From Cheilinus undulatus (lineage: Eukaryota; Chordata; Actinopteri; Labriformes; Labridae), in the NCBI RefSeq assembly GCF_018320785.1, contig NC_054878.1, positions 31,757,523-31,821,522 on the forward strand: a stretch of DNA of 64,000 nucleotides, given 5' to 3'. Both the position numbers and the translations under genes were made by a program. Below the pieces are notes generated by a model. It was not told the DNA's origin. It ran no database searches and was given only the letters and a program-made list of their open reading frames with translations. Shown one piece after another: positions 48,812-59,900 of the stretch; the first letter of the stretch is position 1, and every line of letters begins with the position of its first letter.

Positions 48812-50240
48812 TGTCAGGTGAAGTCTTTTCTTTCTTCATCATCATTCCATAGACTTTAAAGAGTGTTTTAAGGGCTGTAATTGGTTAATTTGTTCAACCT
48901 CAAACTTAAAAAATGCATTATAAGGACTTCAGTTCTGAACTTTGTTTAAATATCGGTAAAATATTTTGTAAATATCAGCACATCAGATATCAACAAAAAT
49001 CCATTATTGTGCACCCCCAAAAAAGTTCATTTCTAATGTATTGTTATCATTTTTGCTCACAGATTAAATAACATTTTTTTTAGCTTTTTATCAGAAAAAA
49101 AACCCTACAACATGTGGTTCATGTTTGGTTTAATGCCACCTTCCTTGAGGGCAGATCTGTACATTCATACAATACAATTCAAAAGTATATGGTTTATCAT
49201 AAAACCACATAAAACACAAGTAGGCAAAGAACTGTTGAACTGGGGCAGTTTGGTTTTTAGTTATTTTCTCTGAAGTCATCATGGAGTTTTGAACCACTGA
49301 TGATGATGACTTCCTTTTATTGTACTGCATGAAAAAGATGGAAGGAACACAAAAAAAGAAGAAAAGAAAAAAAGTGCAAACTAACTCAGATATGTTTGGA
49401 ACAAGTCTTGGTAAGGTGAACCAAATGTTACTGTAACATTTGCTTTCTCTTCTTTAGTCCATCACTAAGGACAGAGTAGGCACAGGTAGACTTCTAAGCA
49501 TTGTCTTCATTGCCATCTAGTGGTGTTTAATGATATCTTAAAAAGTGACACTATGCAAGATCAATGCCAAACAGTTATGCAGTTTAAAATGATTTACCAT
49601 CTTACATGAATACTGACAGCAGTAAAAATAAACACTATCACTGAAGTGTAAATCTGAGGAGGACAGGCTTGTATGGCTTCTTGTAGTCCATTTAGATGTT
49701 GAACATGGTAGTCATAGATGGTTATGATGGAAAAAAATAAGAAAATTACATAAATTGTATGTATATTTTACAAGCATCATTTTTAAAACATATAACCAGG
49801 TCAGAATGAGTGCCATGATACCAAAAAAACAGATCAATTAGGGTTCCAAGCATACCAACCTAACCCTAAAAAGAGGAGCAAGACTCACTGTGGTCTGTTT
49901 ATTAGTTGAAACAATCTTCACTTCTCTTACAATGGTGGCAATAACGGACAAACACAAAACAGGACAGGTTTTATGCGGAGATGAGAAGCTTTCATCCCTC
50001 ATTTTGAGGCCCATTTGGGAGCCAGTTTCCTAATTTATTTTCTGTCTTATGTTTGATAGACATTAAAAAGCCAAATCATACTGAAGAGAAGAGATGAAGA
50101 GATGTGAAGCTGACAGACCAGCTCCTACTACTGACTGCAATGAACCATGCCAAACGGTATCGGACCAAATTGGAACACTTGGTGGGAACACACCAGTTGA
50201 TACTTGGTGCTCCAGAAAACAATACATTTTGAATCATAAG
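48812..50240. other. spacer between apoB copies, no gene recognised
   Basis: AT-rich. Short ATATC-type repeat scraps at 48948-49010; otherwise nothing recognised. Confidence 0.5.
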
Positions 50241-50353
50241 ATAATCCCATTCGAACGCATCCGTACCCATTTATATGCCACTGGTGAAGAAGTGGGAGAA
50301 GACTGGGGTTAAGTGTCTTGCCCAGGGACGCATCGACATGTGACTGCAGGAAC
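50241..50353 (+). repeat. dispersed repeat family R1, copy 3 (partial)
   Basis: Contains AATCCCATTCGAACGCATCC, TTAAGTGTCTTGCCCAGGGA and CGACATGTGACTGCAG as in the other copies; the front part is missing. Confidence 0.6.
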
Positions 50354-50397
50354 AATTTAACAATTCAATGATTCGAGTAAAAGCTTTGGAAAAATGT

Positions 50398-50580
50398 CTT
50401 CAGGTGCTTTCACACCTTTGTTGTTTGGTCAGTTTGAGTGGATCCTAATAACAGGTACTGTATGAAACCTCGCCTGGACCATAGTCTAGACCATACAGCT
50501 GGACCTTGGTCTGACCAAAAGAGGTGGTCTTGGTCCGAACCAAACTAAACCATGGTCCAGTTTCACTGTGGATATTTGGG
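50398..50580. repeat. MITE-like repeat rich in GGTCC/CCATGG motifs
   Basis: Starts CAGGTGCTTTCACACCTTTG, a motif that commonly begins a teleost DNA-transposon repeat. Inside are inverted GGACCATAGTC / GACCATACAGC and GGTCCGAACCAAACTAAACC-type motifs. Confidence 0.4.
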
Positions 50581-51020
50581 CAAGCATCATCAGCCCGATG
50601 TCTCTCAGCACAGTAGGTTGATGAAGATTTTATTCCACAGAACATGGTTATAAAAGCAAAACAGTTTTGGGTGTTGCACACTATTGACGCCATATTGGGT
50701 GTGCTTCATACATGGAGCATCCAGAAAAGTTTGGGTCTTTGCTCTGGGACAGCGCCAAAATCATGATTAAACCCATGGTTGACAGTGGACTCCCCAACCT
50801 GCTGTGATTGCTCATAATCTCCAGCTAGCTGTTCACAAAGGACTTTTAGCTCAGAGAAGTGTTGCTGTCACAGTGTCTGTATGACGTAAAACAGCTGGAC
50901 AGCTAAAGCCCATAACTTGAAATTGTGAGCAATATACAGTTAGCATACTAACAACTTTAGGCCTATTAATTATTATAGTATATTAATAAGTAATAGTGTC
51001 TTTATTTTAGGATGTTTTTT

Positions 51021-51441
51021 TCTCTCCAAGCAGGCAAGAGTACAGGCCAACACACTGGATGACCTGGGGGAACCTCCTGCCAGAAAGCTACAAAAGGTCC
51101 AAGCCTGCAGTAGTCTGGACAGCATTTTTGACGAGACTGCAGATGAGCAAGCAGCAACAGCTCAGAGCTTTGCTCCCATGGGTGCTAGTTCAATTAGAGA
51201 CATATCTTTGAGAGACCACAACTTCTCGTCAAGACAACCCACTGCAGTGCTGGGCAGTAAACAAAGGTCCCTAATCTTCTTCTCTGTTTTTGCTGTATTC
51301 CTGTGGCAGCATTACAGCGCCACTTACATGCCTGGCATATATATTACAACATTTTCAGCCATTTTGATCATTTCTTACTTAACACAGCCATTTCTTGAAA
51401 TGATGCTATTTTTACAGAAAAGTAAAAAAAAAAAAAAATAG
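51021..51441 (+). pseudogene. possible transposase-derived coding fragment
   Basis: An open stretch reads ARVQANTLDDLGEPPARKLQ, then SSLDSIFDETADEQAATAQ and SSIRDISLRDHNF. The acidic SLDSIFDE motif resembles the linker of hAT/ZBED-type transposases. No BED finger or catalytic domain is visible, and the downstream part reads as random hydrophobic sequence. Assignment is weak. Confidence 0.3.
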
Positions 51442-51800
51442 ATTGTTGGATTTTTGCTGATATGCCGATATTTACAGATTCATTTTAGCCGATACCTATA
51501 TCGCTACTGATATTTAAATATGCTTTTTTGTCCTTTTGGACACACTTTAAGGTTTGAGGATGACCTATGAAACAAACTTTAGTCCTTTGAAACACTCTAA
51601 AGCTTAAAGAATGAGGATAAATGAAGAAAAAGACTTCAGCTGACATAGGTCTGTTGATTCAGCCTAAAACTCCACTAATTCATTACTATATATGGACAAA
51701 ATTTACAGTCGATGTATGCTGAAATATACAGGCTAAATATCAGCAGAAATTTTGATATCTGCCGACACCAATACCAGAGCGATAAAATCGTGTCTTCCTA
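51440..51800. repeat. GATATT/ATATCGG-rich dispersed repeat
   Basis: The ends carry inverted motifs (GCTGATATGCCGATATTTAC near 51459; AAATATCAGCAGAAATTTTG then ATATCTGCCGACACC near 51735). This resembles a common fish hAT-like repeat. A related scrap lies at 48948-49010. Confidence 0.45.
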
Positions 51801-53753
51801 GTGTATTATATTTGTTACAGTCAGAAAATGAGGAAAATCCTATAAAAATAACATATTTCAAAGACATTTTAGGAGCTGTAACCATAGTTTTAGATCCTCA
51901 GTATTAGTACTCAGTGAGTTCTCATGTCCAAATACTCATAGTTGTGCTCAGTTTGGAATATAGTGGTACTGTTGCATACCTAGGATTTAACATTTTGACT
52001 TATTCCTAATCAATTTGTTGCACAAAATGAAAGATTGCAGCTTTTTTTTCAGTAAAGCACAATGAACTTGGAGATATAACTCGTGTACACTTATCAATCC
52101 TGTCAAAACTGCCTTTACTTTGGTGAGATACATTTGTGTTTAGACTGTTACTAATAGCCCTGGAAAAGCTAGGCCTGATGTTTCTTCTTTGACTTTTGTA
52201 TGGCCAAAGGCAATTCATTATCGAGGTATTTTATCAAAAACAGAAAACTAGAACACAGAAAGTTCAGCATTATTTATATCATGTCTACATGGAGACTGTA
52301 GTCCAATGCTCCTTTGATAACAAGCAGTTCAAGTTCAGTGTTACAGCTCCTTATCAAAGGCCAGGGAACACAGCTCCACATTTTCTGAGTTGTGCTTTTG
52401 AAAAAGCATTTGGACGGTTATTATGCAATGTGTGGTTCTAAATGTCATACTATATATAGAAAAAACATACTTTAAATTCAGATCAAATCTTAATCTTTGA
52501 AATTGGAAATTATCAAAGTAACAAACTGACATTTAAACTTTCTATAGCATAATATTTTGTGAATGTAAGGTGCTTTATGTAAGACATTTACATTTGTATT
52601 AATCTGGCTGTATAGATTACTGAAAGTGCAAGTGCAGATGCTCACCACTATATGTGCAAAACAAGAGACAAAAGCAGGATATGAATGGTGTGGTTTAAGA
52701 ATCAAATACTATTAGGGCTGTCAAAAAATAAGAAATTTCAATGGTTAATTTTGATTAATCTCCCTTCTCTTTGTTACAATTAATGTTCAGTTACTTGCAC
52801 TGAAAACTGTTTTTGTTTCATTTTAGAATTTTGTACTGTATTAAACTAAGAATGATTTACTTCCTGTTTATTAGAAAACCTGCTTTTATTATGAAAAATA
52901 TAACCACTCTGGATGGATTGGAGATTACGATACACACTCAACCATGGAAAAAGGAACATGTTATTGATTGAAACGGAAAAATAAGGGAGCAGTTAACAGT
53001 GAAACATTAAAAACCTTGGACTTTGACTTTATTCTGAACTGTCTGTGAGTTTTTCAAAGTGAAATGAGACACCAATATTTAGTAATAAATTGATCTATAT
53101 ACCAATTGATTAGTGAGGCACAATTAACCGAGTTACAATTCAATTTACAATTTTGGTCTCTTAAGATCATGAAACCAAGATAAGATTTTAAAAATTACTT
53201 TGCCACTTATGATGTTGTGCTTGAGTTTTTCCTCACGTGTGTTAAGTTTCATATAAATGATATTTTAATCACTAGAGTAGTTCACCACTACCTCAAAAAT
53301 ATAGATAACTTCTTTCTATTTCTTGTATTTCTTATGAAATATATCATTTTTATACATTCCCATTTTTGGTCTTATTTATGTTCATTTATTGCTTGTTTCA
53401 AAGTTACAGAATGTTAAAATGATGAATATATGCACAAGATCCTGATGTTGTTAAACTGAGTATTAAGCTCAAAAATGATCCCCAAATTAATAAAAATAAT
53501 AGTAATTAGGATTTTTGCCAGATTCAAGCAGCCCTGCTATTTACCCTGACCTGTCACCCCCCCCCCCCCCATTTAAAATGGTCTTTACTCTGGAAGGATA
53601 TAAAACAGTGGTGATGTAAAGTTTAAGTATTTTCTTTCACATCTGGGGAAAAAGTGCTTCTACTTCATTGAAAGCCATTAGAATGACTGAAACATTTTTA
53701 CACATAAACACAGATTTTAAAGGATCATATTCTTGGAAACTTTATGAAACTAG
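51801..53753. other. upstream flank of apoB copy 2
   Basis: AT-rich and non-coding, with a run of 14 C at 53557-53570 about 200 bases before the promoter module. Confidence 0.5.
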
Positions 53754-53900
53754 TTGCCTTTGTCCCTCCACACATACGTATAGATTGGACTTTGGAGCTG
53801 ACACAGTACAGCATGTAATTCCCACCTACTGTGTATTGAGAACACCTTTGGTATAAAAGCCCCATGAGGGGGCTGAGGCCTCAGTCTCGTCTGAGTACTC
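53754..53900 (+). promoter_or_regulatory. apob: apoB copy 2 proximal promoter
   Basis: Contains the same DR1-like element (53754-53766, inside a 21-base block identical to copy 1), the HNF4-type TGGACTTTG (53786-53794), TATAAAA (53852-53858) and the identical 20-base start-site block (53881-53900). Receptor-motif spacing and TATA-to-start spacing equal those of copy 1; HNF4-motif-to-TATA differs by one base. The predicted start at 53883 gives a 5' UTR of about 42 bases. Flanking sequence does not align, so the module looks selectively retained. Confidence 0.8.
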
Positions 53901-53924
53901 ACTGAGGGAGTCACAGAGTCCACA

Positions 53925-56900
53925 ATGGGGGACTCAAAGCTCTGTCTTTCTCTACTCCTTACCATACTTGCCTTGACTTGTACGTATTGTTTAAGCCTGG
54001 TTTTACTAAAATTCATCATTTTAATGTAACATAGATGTGTTTTCATAACCTGTGTCTTTCCACTGATGGTACGATGCTTATGATACAATGGTGCTAAAAT
54101 TTCATATGTATTTCATTATAGATGCACAAGAGGAGCGCTCAACCTGCCTGAGTAAGTCCTAATATTTAATACTTCAGTTTTTTCACTCGTGTCACTGGAT
54201 TAAAATACTAGTTTATTAATCCTCTAACATGTTACAATAGCGCTGGCAATTAATCTTATTTCATTTTGATTACAATTCTGGCTACCCTTGATCGAGAAAA
54301 CAAGCCCATTCACAAGTCTTTAATAGTTAACACCTTCCTGTTGAAATAATTAAAAAGATTTAAAAGTATAACTGAAAGACATAAAGTTTCCATCAAATCT
54401 AGAAATGTTCTCTGTTAATCATAAAGAATACAAACTAGAGTACAAAGCATGGCAACAAACGCAGTTCTCCCTTATAAAGGGCACATATCTGGCAAATCAG
54501 GGATAAGATGACATACCTGCTCCATCCCAGATGAAAGATCAATAAATCACTTCTCCATGCACATATCAAACAAAACACAACAAAGAAAAGTGTCGCACTT
54601 AGGATAAAAGGAACAAGTACTGCTTATATAACTGCCTTTTGACTCTGTGAAAGCCCAGCAGTGTGACACATTGCAAAAGCTAAAGAGCTGAAGAGATCAC
54701 TCACTAAAGGATTGCACTGCTTTGCTCCATGAACTACACCATGCCAGATCCACCCAGCCTGTTCAGTAGCCATGTCCGGCCCATGCTTTTGAAACACAAA
54801 TCCACAACAGACTAAGGCTGGGCAATCAAAACTAAGATTCAATCACAATATGTTCCACTGAAATAAACATTTTTTTATTTGCAGACCAGACAGTTCAATA
54901 TTTCTTTAACCTTAAATGTTGAAAATACCAGTTCAATGCATTTTTTTTTGCAGCAAAGATGTTATACTCTACACCTTCTGCAAACATTCAAGTGTCCTTT
55001 TAAGAATAGTTAAACAAAAATCATACTTTTCCTGTAAGTGTATTGTGTTTTTCTTCATTGAAACACAAATGACATAAAAATGATAAGTTTAATTTATCTA
55101 AAATTGTGCTGGTTATATATGGAGCCATTATTGTTGCAAAACTATTTGCAAATGCGTGCACAAATCCACAATTGCATGAACAGATCTGCAAGTGTGTGCA
55201 CAAATCTACACATTTGCAGACGTGCATGTATTTGTGGATTTTTGAACACATTTTTAAAAAATTTGCAAAACTTTGTACGCATTTGCAGATCTTAACACAC
55301 ATTTGTGGATTTGTGCATTCATTCATTTGCACATCAATCTAGGCATTTACTGATTTGTGTACAGATCTGTGTACCCATTTGAAAATATTTTTTGCAAAAA
55401 TAATAGCTCCATAGTTAGAACAGAAGGATTTTTTTGCTTGTGTTTGCTGAATAATACATAAAATAAGGAACCTAAAAATAACAGCATATTAAAAAGCAAT
55501 ATTGAAAAAAAAAAAAAAACAAAAATCACCCTACAACAAACTCATAAAGGGTTAAATGTTCCCCCTACTGGGCTACAGACTCAACAGCATCTCTGTGTGC
55601 ACAAGCTCATCTGCACACAAATGCAACAGCACATACACTTGCTGAGCATTTATTTAGTAAATTGAGGAATATTTTCCCATTTATATGCAAAGTGGCTGTA
55701 TTTCAAAAGCATCAAATTAACAGACAATTGTAACAGTAGAGTACATAGAGAAAATAATTCCACCTCTGTTTGACTTAAAATAAATGATGTGTAAATTAAG
55801 TCTGACTTTGAGATTGCCATATTACATAACCAGAGGTTAAATCAATCCATGCATGTAAGCACCCCCACTCTCTATCTTTGTGTAGAGCTGTTAAGCATGA
55901 TGAGGACGAGAATATTGTTTTTTCTTTTCTATTTAGCTCCGTCCAAGAGGAGAGCTTTGATTTAAATCGTGAAAATGTTGTCATGTGTGGTGCTTAACTG
56001 AAGCAGCAGTAGTTATCCTGAATGTTTTCTTTGAAAGGTCACGATTTGTTTTAGGATTAAGAAAAGAGTTCCATGCAGGGTTATATACATTTTTTAAAAT
56101 CAGAAATATTTTAAAGCCACAAGTTCCAAGTCCGGGTGAAGTTGCAGTCACTGGTGTAAAGGTCCAATGACTCTGTCAGTATCAATGTGAGTTCACGATG
56201 GAAGTCCTTCATGATATTGTTGAGTTGAATCCAAAGAATTCAAATTTGTGATTCGTGTTATGTGACTGGAGTATAAACTTCTGGTCAAGAGAGTTTTAGC
56301 TGAATTAATACATCTGATTCAGATTCTATAAAATGAATGAGTAATCTTTTAAAGAATGGCGATCTCATGTCAGGATTTCTGTTGTTATTGAGCAGCCATA
56401 TGTTATAATAAGTAAATCTAATGCTAAATCAATATTTTTCCTGCCAGTCAACACAAGATACCAAGTGAACAACAAATATGAATACATGTACAATGCCGAA
56501 TCTTTGAATGCCATCAATGGTGCCTCAAATCTCAGGAATGGACCCAGGGTCATGTGCAAGGTACTTCATGTTAAAACTTTCTTGTTTCTTCATTCTTTTT
56601 GGGTAAAAAGACTAGATATTTATTTCTTTGCATGTTGCACAAAAGCTGAAATAATATTTTAAACAGGTTGAAATTGAAGTACCTCAGACTTGTAGTTTCA
56701 TCGTCCGCACCATAGGCTGCGTCATGGAAGAGGTGGTCGGCGTGAATGCAGAGGGCGAACCCGTGTTTGCTCCTGCTGCCGGCTCTGAGGCCTTCACTGC
56801 AGAAATGGAGAGGTTCGTCCCATCAGTGGAATTCCATTAAATGTCCCCCACAAGCCAACTGCTTCAGAGAAAAACTATCCAGTTTTATTTTTTTCTGCAG

Positions 56901-59900
56901 ATATCCTTTGAAGGTTGTGGTTGAGGGTGTGTATGATGTGAAGCTGTACCCAGAGGAAGGTGAGACAACGACCATCCTGAACATCAAAAGGGGCATCATC
57001 TCTGCCCTGGCAGTGCCTCTGGAGGAAAAAGAAAAAAATAAGAACATGGTAAGTTTTCTAAATGACACAGTAAGGTAAAAATTCAACACTGCAGACTGTA
57101 GAGTTTACTCAGTGCAGACACTCTATGTGAAAGATCCTAGATGTGTCATCTATTCCTGTTCAGAAACGCGCTGGTTATTGCTGCTTCAGGAAGCCAATCA
57201 TATACTGTACTTGACTTTACTGGATTGCTATATTAGATAAGGTGGGACTGCTCACCTGGATAACAAAGAAAACAAACGCTTGTAAGATGATCATTAAAAT
57301 AGTGGCTGTAGGAACAGACAGCCTGGATGTTACAGCTGAGTGTTTGATAGATAATAAGAAAAACAAATAGATGGTTTAAAACAGAAATGTGTTGATGTGA
57401 TGACTCATGATATTCTCTCTCCTATTGAATGATTCAACACCTTAGAAAAAGAAGACAAAATTACAATAATTGGGTTTTCAAACTGCCACTTAAGAATCCT
57501 GATAAAATTGAAAAAGGAAAAAAACAATCATCCATATTTCTGTCAATATCCATTTCAGCCCACCATCCACGGCAAGTGCAAAACCCACTACAATGTCAAC
57601 TCAAGGGACGATGCAGCTGAAGTTGATCTTACCAGGGATCTATCCAAATGTGACAGATTTGTCCCAACGAGAGATCATGTCAGCCCCTTGGCACTCATCT
57701 CTGGCGTGGTAAGATATTGAAGCAATACATGGGTTGGTCTGGTTTGAAATTCTTAGAGATATTTTTATGTGAAGAGCCTCTGCTGAAGTGATGACAGACA
57801 GGGTTTTTCCTGGCTCAAAATGAGGCTGAGGTGGTGCCTTGCATGAGTTATGTGCTTACTGGCTCAACAAACATTTTTAAAAGCCATGTCAGGACAGGAA
57901 ATCTAGTAACTGTGTAACTGCATTGTTGCATCCCTAGTGGGCAAAATCATTGGAAGGGAAAATTCAGTAGGGACGGCAATACCAATTTTTCACCATACGA
58001 TACAGATACTTTTTGATGTAATTTTACTTTTACTACTTTTAGTATCGATACTGATATCGATACTTTTGAAGAAAGAATAAAATCCAGGTCAGAAATGTGT
58101 TTACTGTCATTAAATTTATCTTAATAACTCTTAATAAAAATCCTTTAAGTTTAAATGTCTGCACAAGCAGATAAAAAAATAAAATAGATGAAGTGCAGGT
58201 GGCCTAATGATTGGTCCCCAGAGTCACATGGTACGGTAGGATAGACATGTCTGATTGTCTCCAAAGTCACGTGACCTGGACAAGCAGTGAAGGCCCTTAT
58301 TGACTTAACTGACTGCACCTGGAAAGTGATTGAGTGCGTGAGGCTGCAAGGGTTTGAAGTGGTAGAAACAGGAATGGAACAGCCCTTTGGATTTTCGTTG
58401 ACACTCGGCATCTTGCAAAGCTTGAAACAAAGATAAAAACAAGCATTCCTCACCTACAGACCTATTTTCTCAGTGGATGAAGGCTGTTTTAAATAATATA
58501 CTTACAGGAAAAATACTTTTCTTTTGCAACGTAAACCCCTTTTGCACCTTCCATGTTTTTTGTTTACAATTTCACTCTTTTCACTTCACTCTTTTCACTT
58601 CACTTTTATAGGGTTTGCTAGTGGGCATCCCCCGGGAATCCCTGTCATACCTCACAATGCTATGAACTATGGGTAATTCCCTCACGATAAGTCTGCAGAT
58701 ATGCCCACTCACGAAAAGGGTGCATGAAGGGCTCAAAAAGTCTGCAAGAGATCCCTCACACACTTTACAAATTGACTGTGGGATAGCCCTAAGCCTTCAA
58801 GGACTTAGCAGGAGCGTGCCTCAAAGTCAGTGAGTGTGGACAGTGAGACTGGGCCATTGTCTGGAGCAGAAAGAAAGGTGGCTTATAAGTACTCATGTGG
58901 TGTGGACACTTCATTAAAGTAATGGATACCAAAAAGTACTTAGAAAGTATCAATATATCAGTATTTTAGTACTGATACTCCCACCGCTACAATTCAGTCA
59001 TATAGTAAAGGGTATCTTTTCAACAAAAACGCAGGAACTTTGTCTTCAAATTTTTCATTTCTGCCTCTCCATTCACTTTTCTTCATTTGTGGTGTGGCCT
59101 CAGCCACTACGTCAGGTTATTGCTGTAATAGCAGTTAGTAATGTAAGATTATTTATATCTTATTTGTACTCTGTTGTGTTTCTGTCACCAATGGCCTGCT
59201 TTGTCTAAGATACTTTTTGCTGCTGTAAATTGGAATTTCCCCTTGTGGGACTAATAAAGGAATATCTTATCTTATCTTATCTTAATCAAATGCTGCTTTA
59301 GAAGCTCTTCTTGAACTAGCAACTGAATCTGACGAGGGCTGGGGTGGCACAAAATCATGTGAATGCATCCATCTCCAACTTTTGAATGCAGGAAAAACCT
59401 TGATAGACATGCATCCATGGCAGTGTTGCTGTAAAAGCACTCAACAATGCATTCACATTGTAGTTAAAGGACATTTGACAAATTTCTTGTACCTTAAGTC
59501 AACTTTTTGTCTTTCAGCACTACCCTCTTTCCAAGCTGATCGGAAGCACGCAGACGTGCAAGTACAAGTTCCACAATGAGAAGAAACACATGATGTCTGG
59601 CTCCTGTACTGAGAAGCACATCCTCATACCCTTCTCACACAAGTAGATAAACCCTTAAACTTCACTTTACCATGTTCTGTAATGTAAGAGCATAAAGCAG
59701 TAAACCTTGTATAAGTATTCTGAACTTTTTCAACCTTGTTGCCCTCCACAGAGGAGAATATGGAGTTACTAATGTTGGAAAGCAAGAACTGATGCTGGTT
59801 CAAATAACACCCTATGACAATGAAGACTTTCAGCGCGGTAAGCTTCTCTTTTCTTTGATATTTTATGGTGGCAGATCATTAGAACTAAAACTAAAAGTCT

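Larger units (their letters stand above)
57709..59517 (+). other. apoB copy 2 intron 6 with repeat insertions
   Basis: An 1809-base intron, against 138 bases in copy 1. It holds an inverted-repeat element (about 57967-58998) and a retroelement-like tail ending in TTATC repeats (about 59140-59285). The remaining sequence shows nothing further. Confidence 0.6.
53925..59837 (+). other. apob: apoB copy 2, exons 1-8
   Basis: Exons: 53925-53979 (coding part), 54122-54151, 56448-56560, 56667-56812, 56901-57048, 57559-57708, 59518-59642, 59752-59837. They encode signal peptide and N-terminal barrel. Introns 2 (2296 bases), 5 (510) and 6 (1809) are swollen by repeats compared with copy 1 (120, 111 and 138). 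The exon 7 donor is AA|GTAGAT, a weaker consensus than AA|GTGAGT in copy 1. Confidence 0.9.

Noticed and set aside
55021..55342. Cysteine-rich minus-strand frame with recurring ICKCV-like units
   Set aside because: The periodicity comes from the nucleotide repeats of the palindromic element, and both strands show similar frames; not a protein gene.
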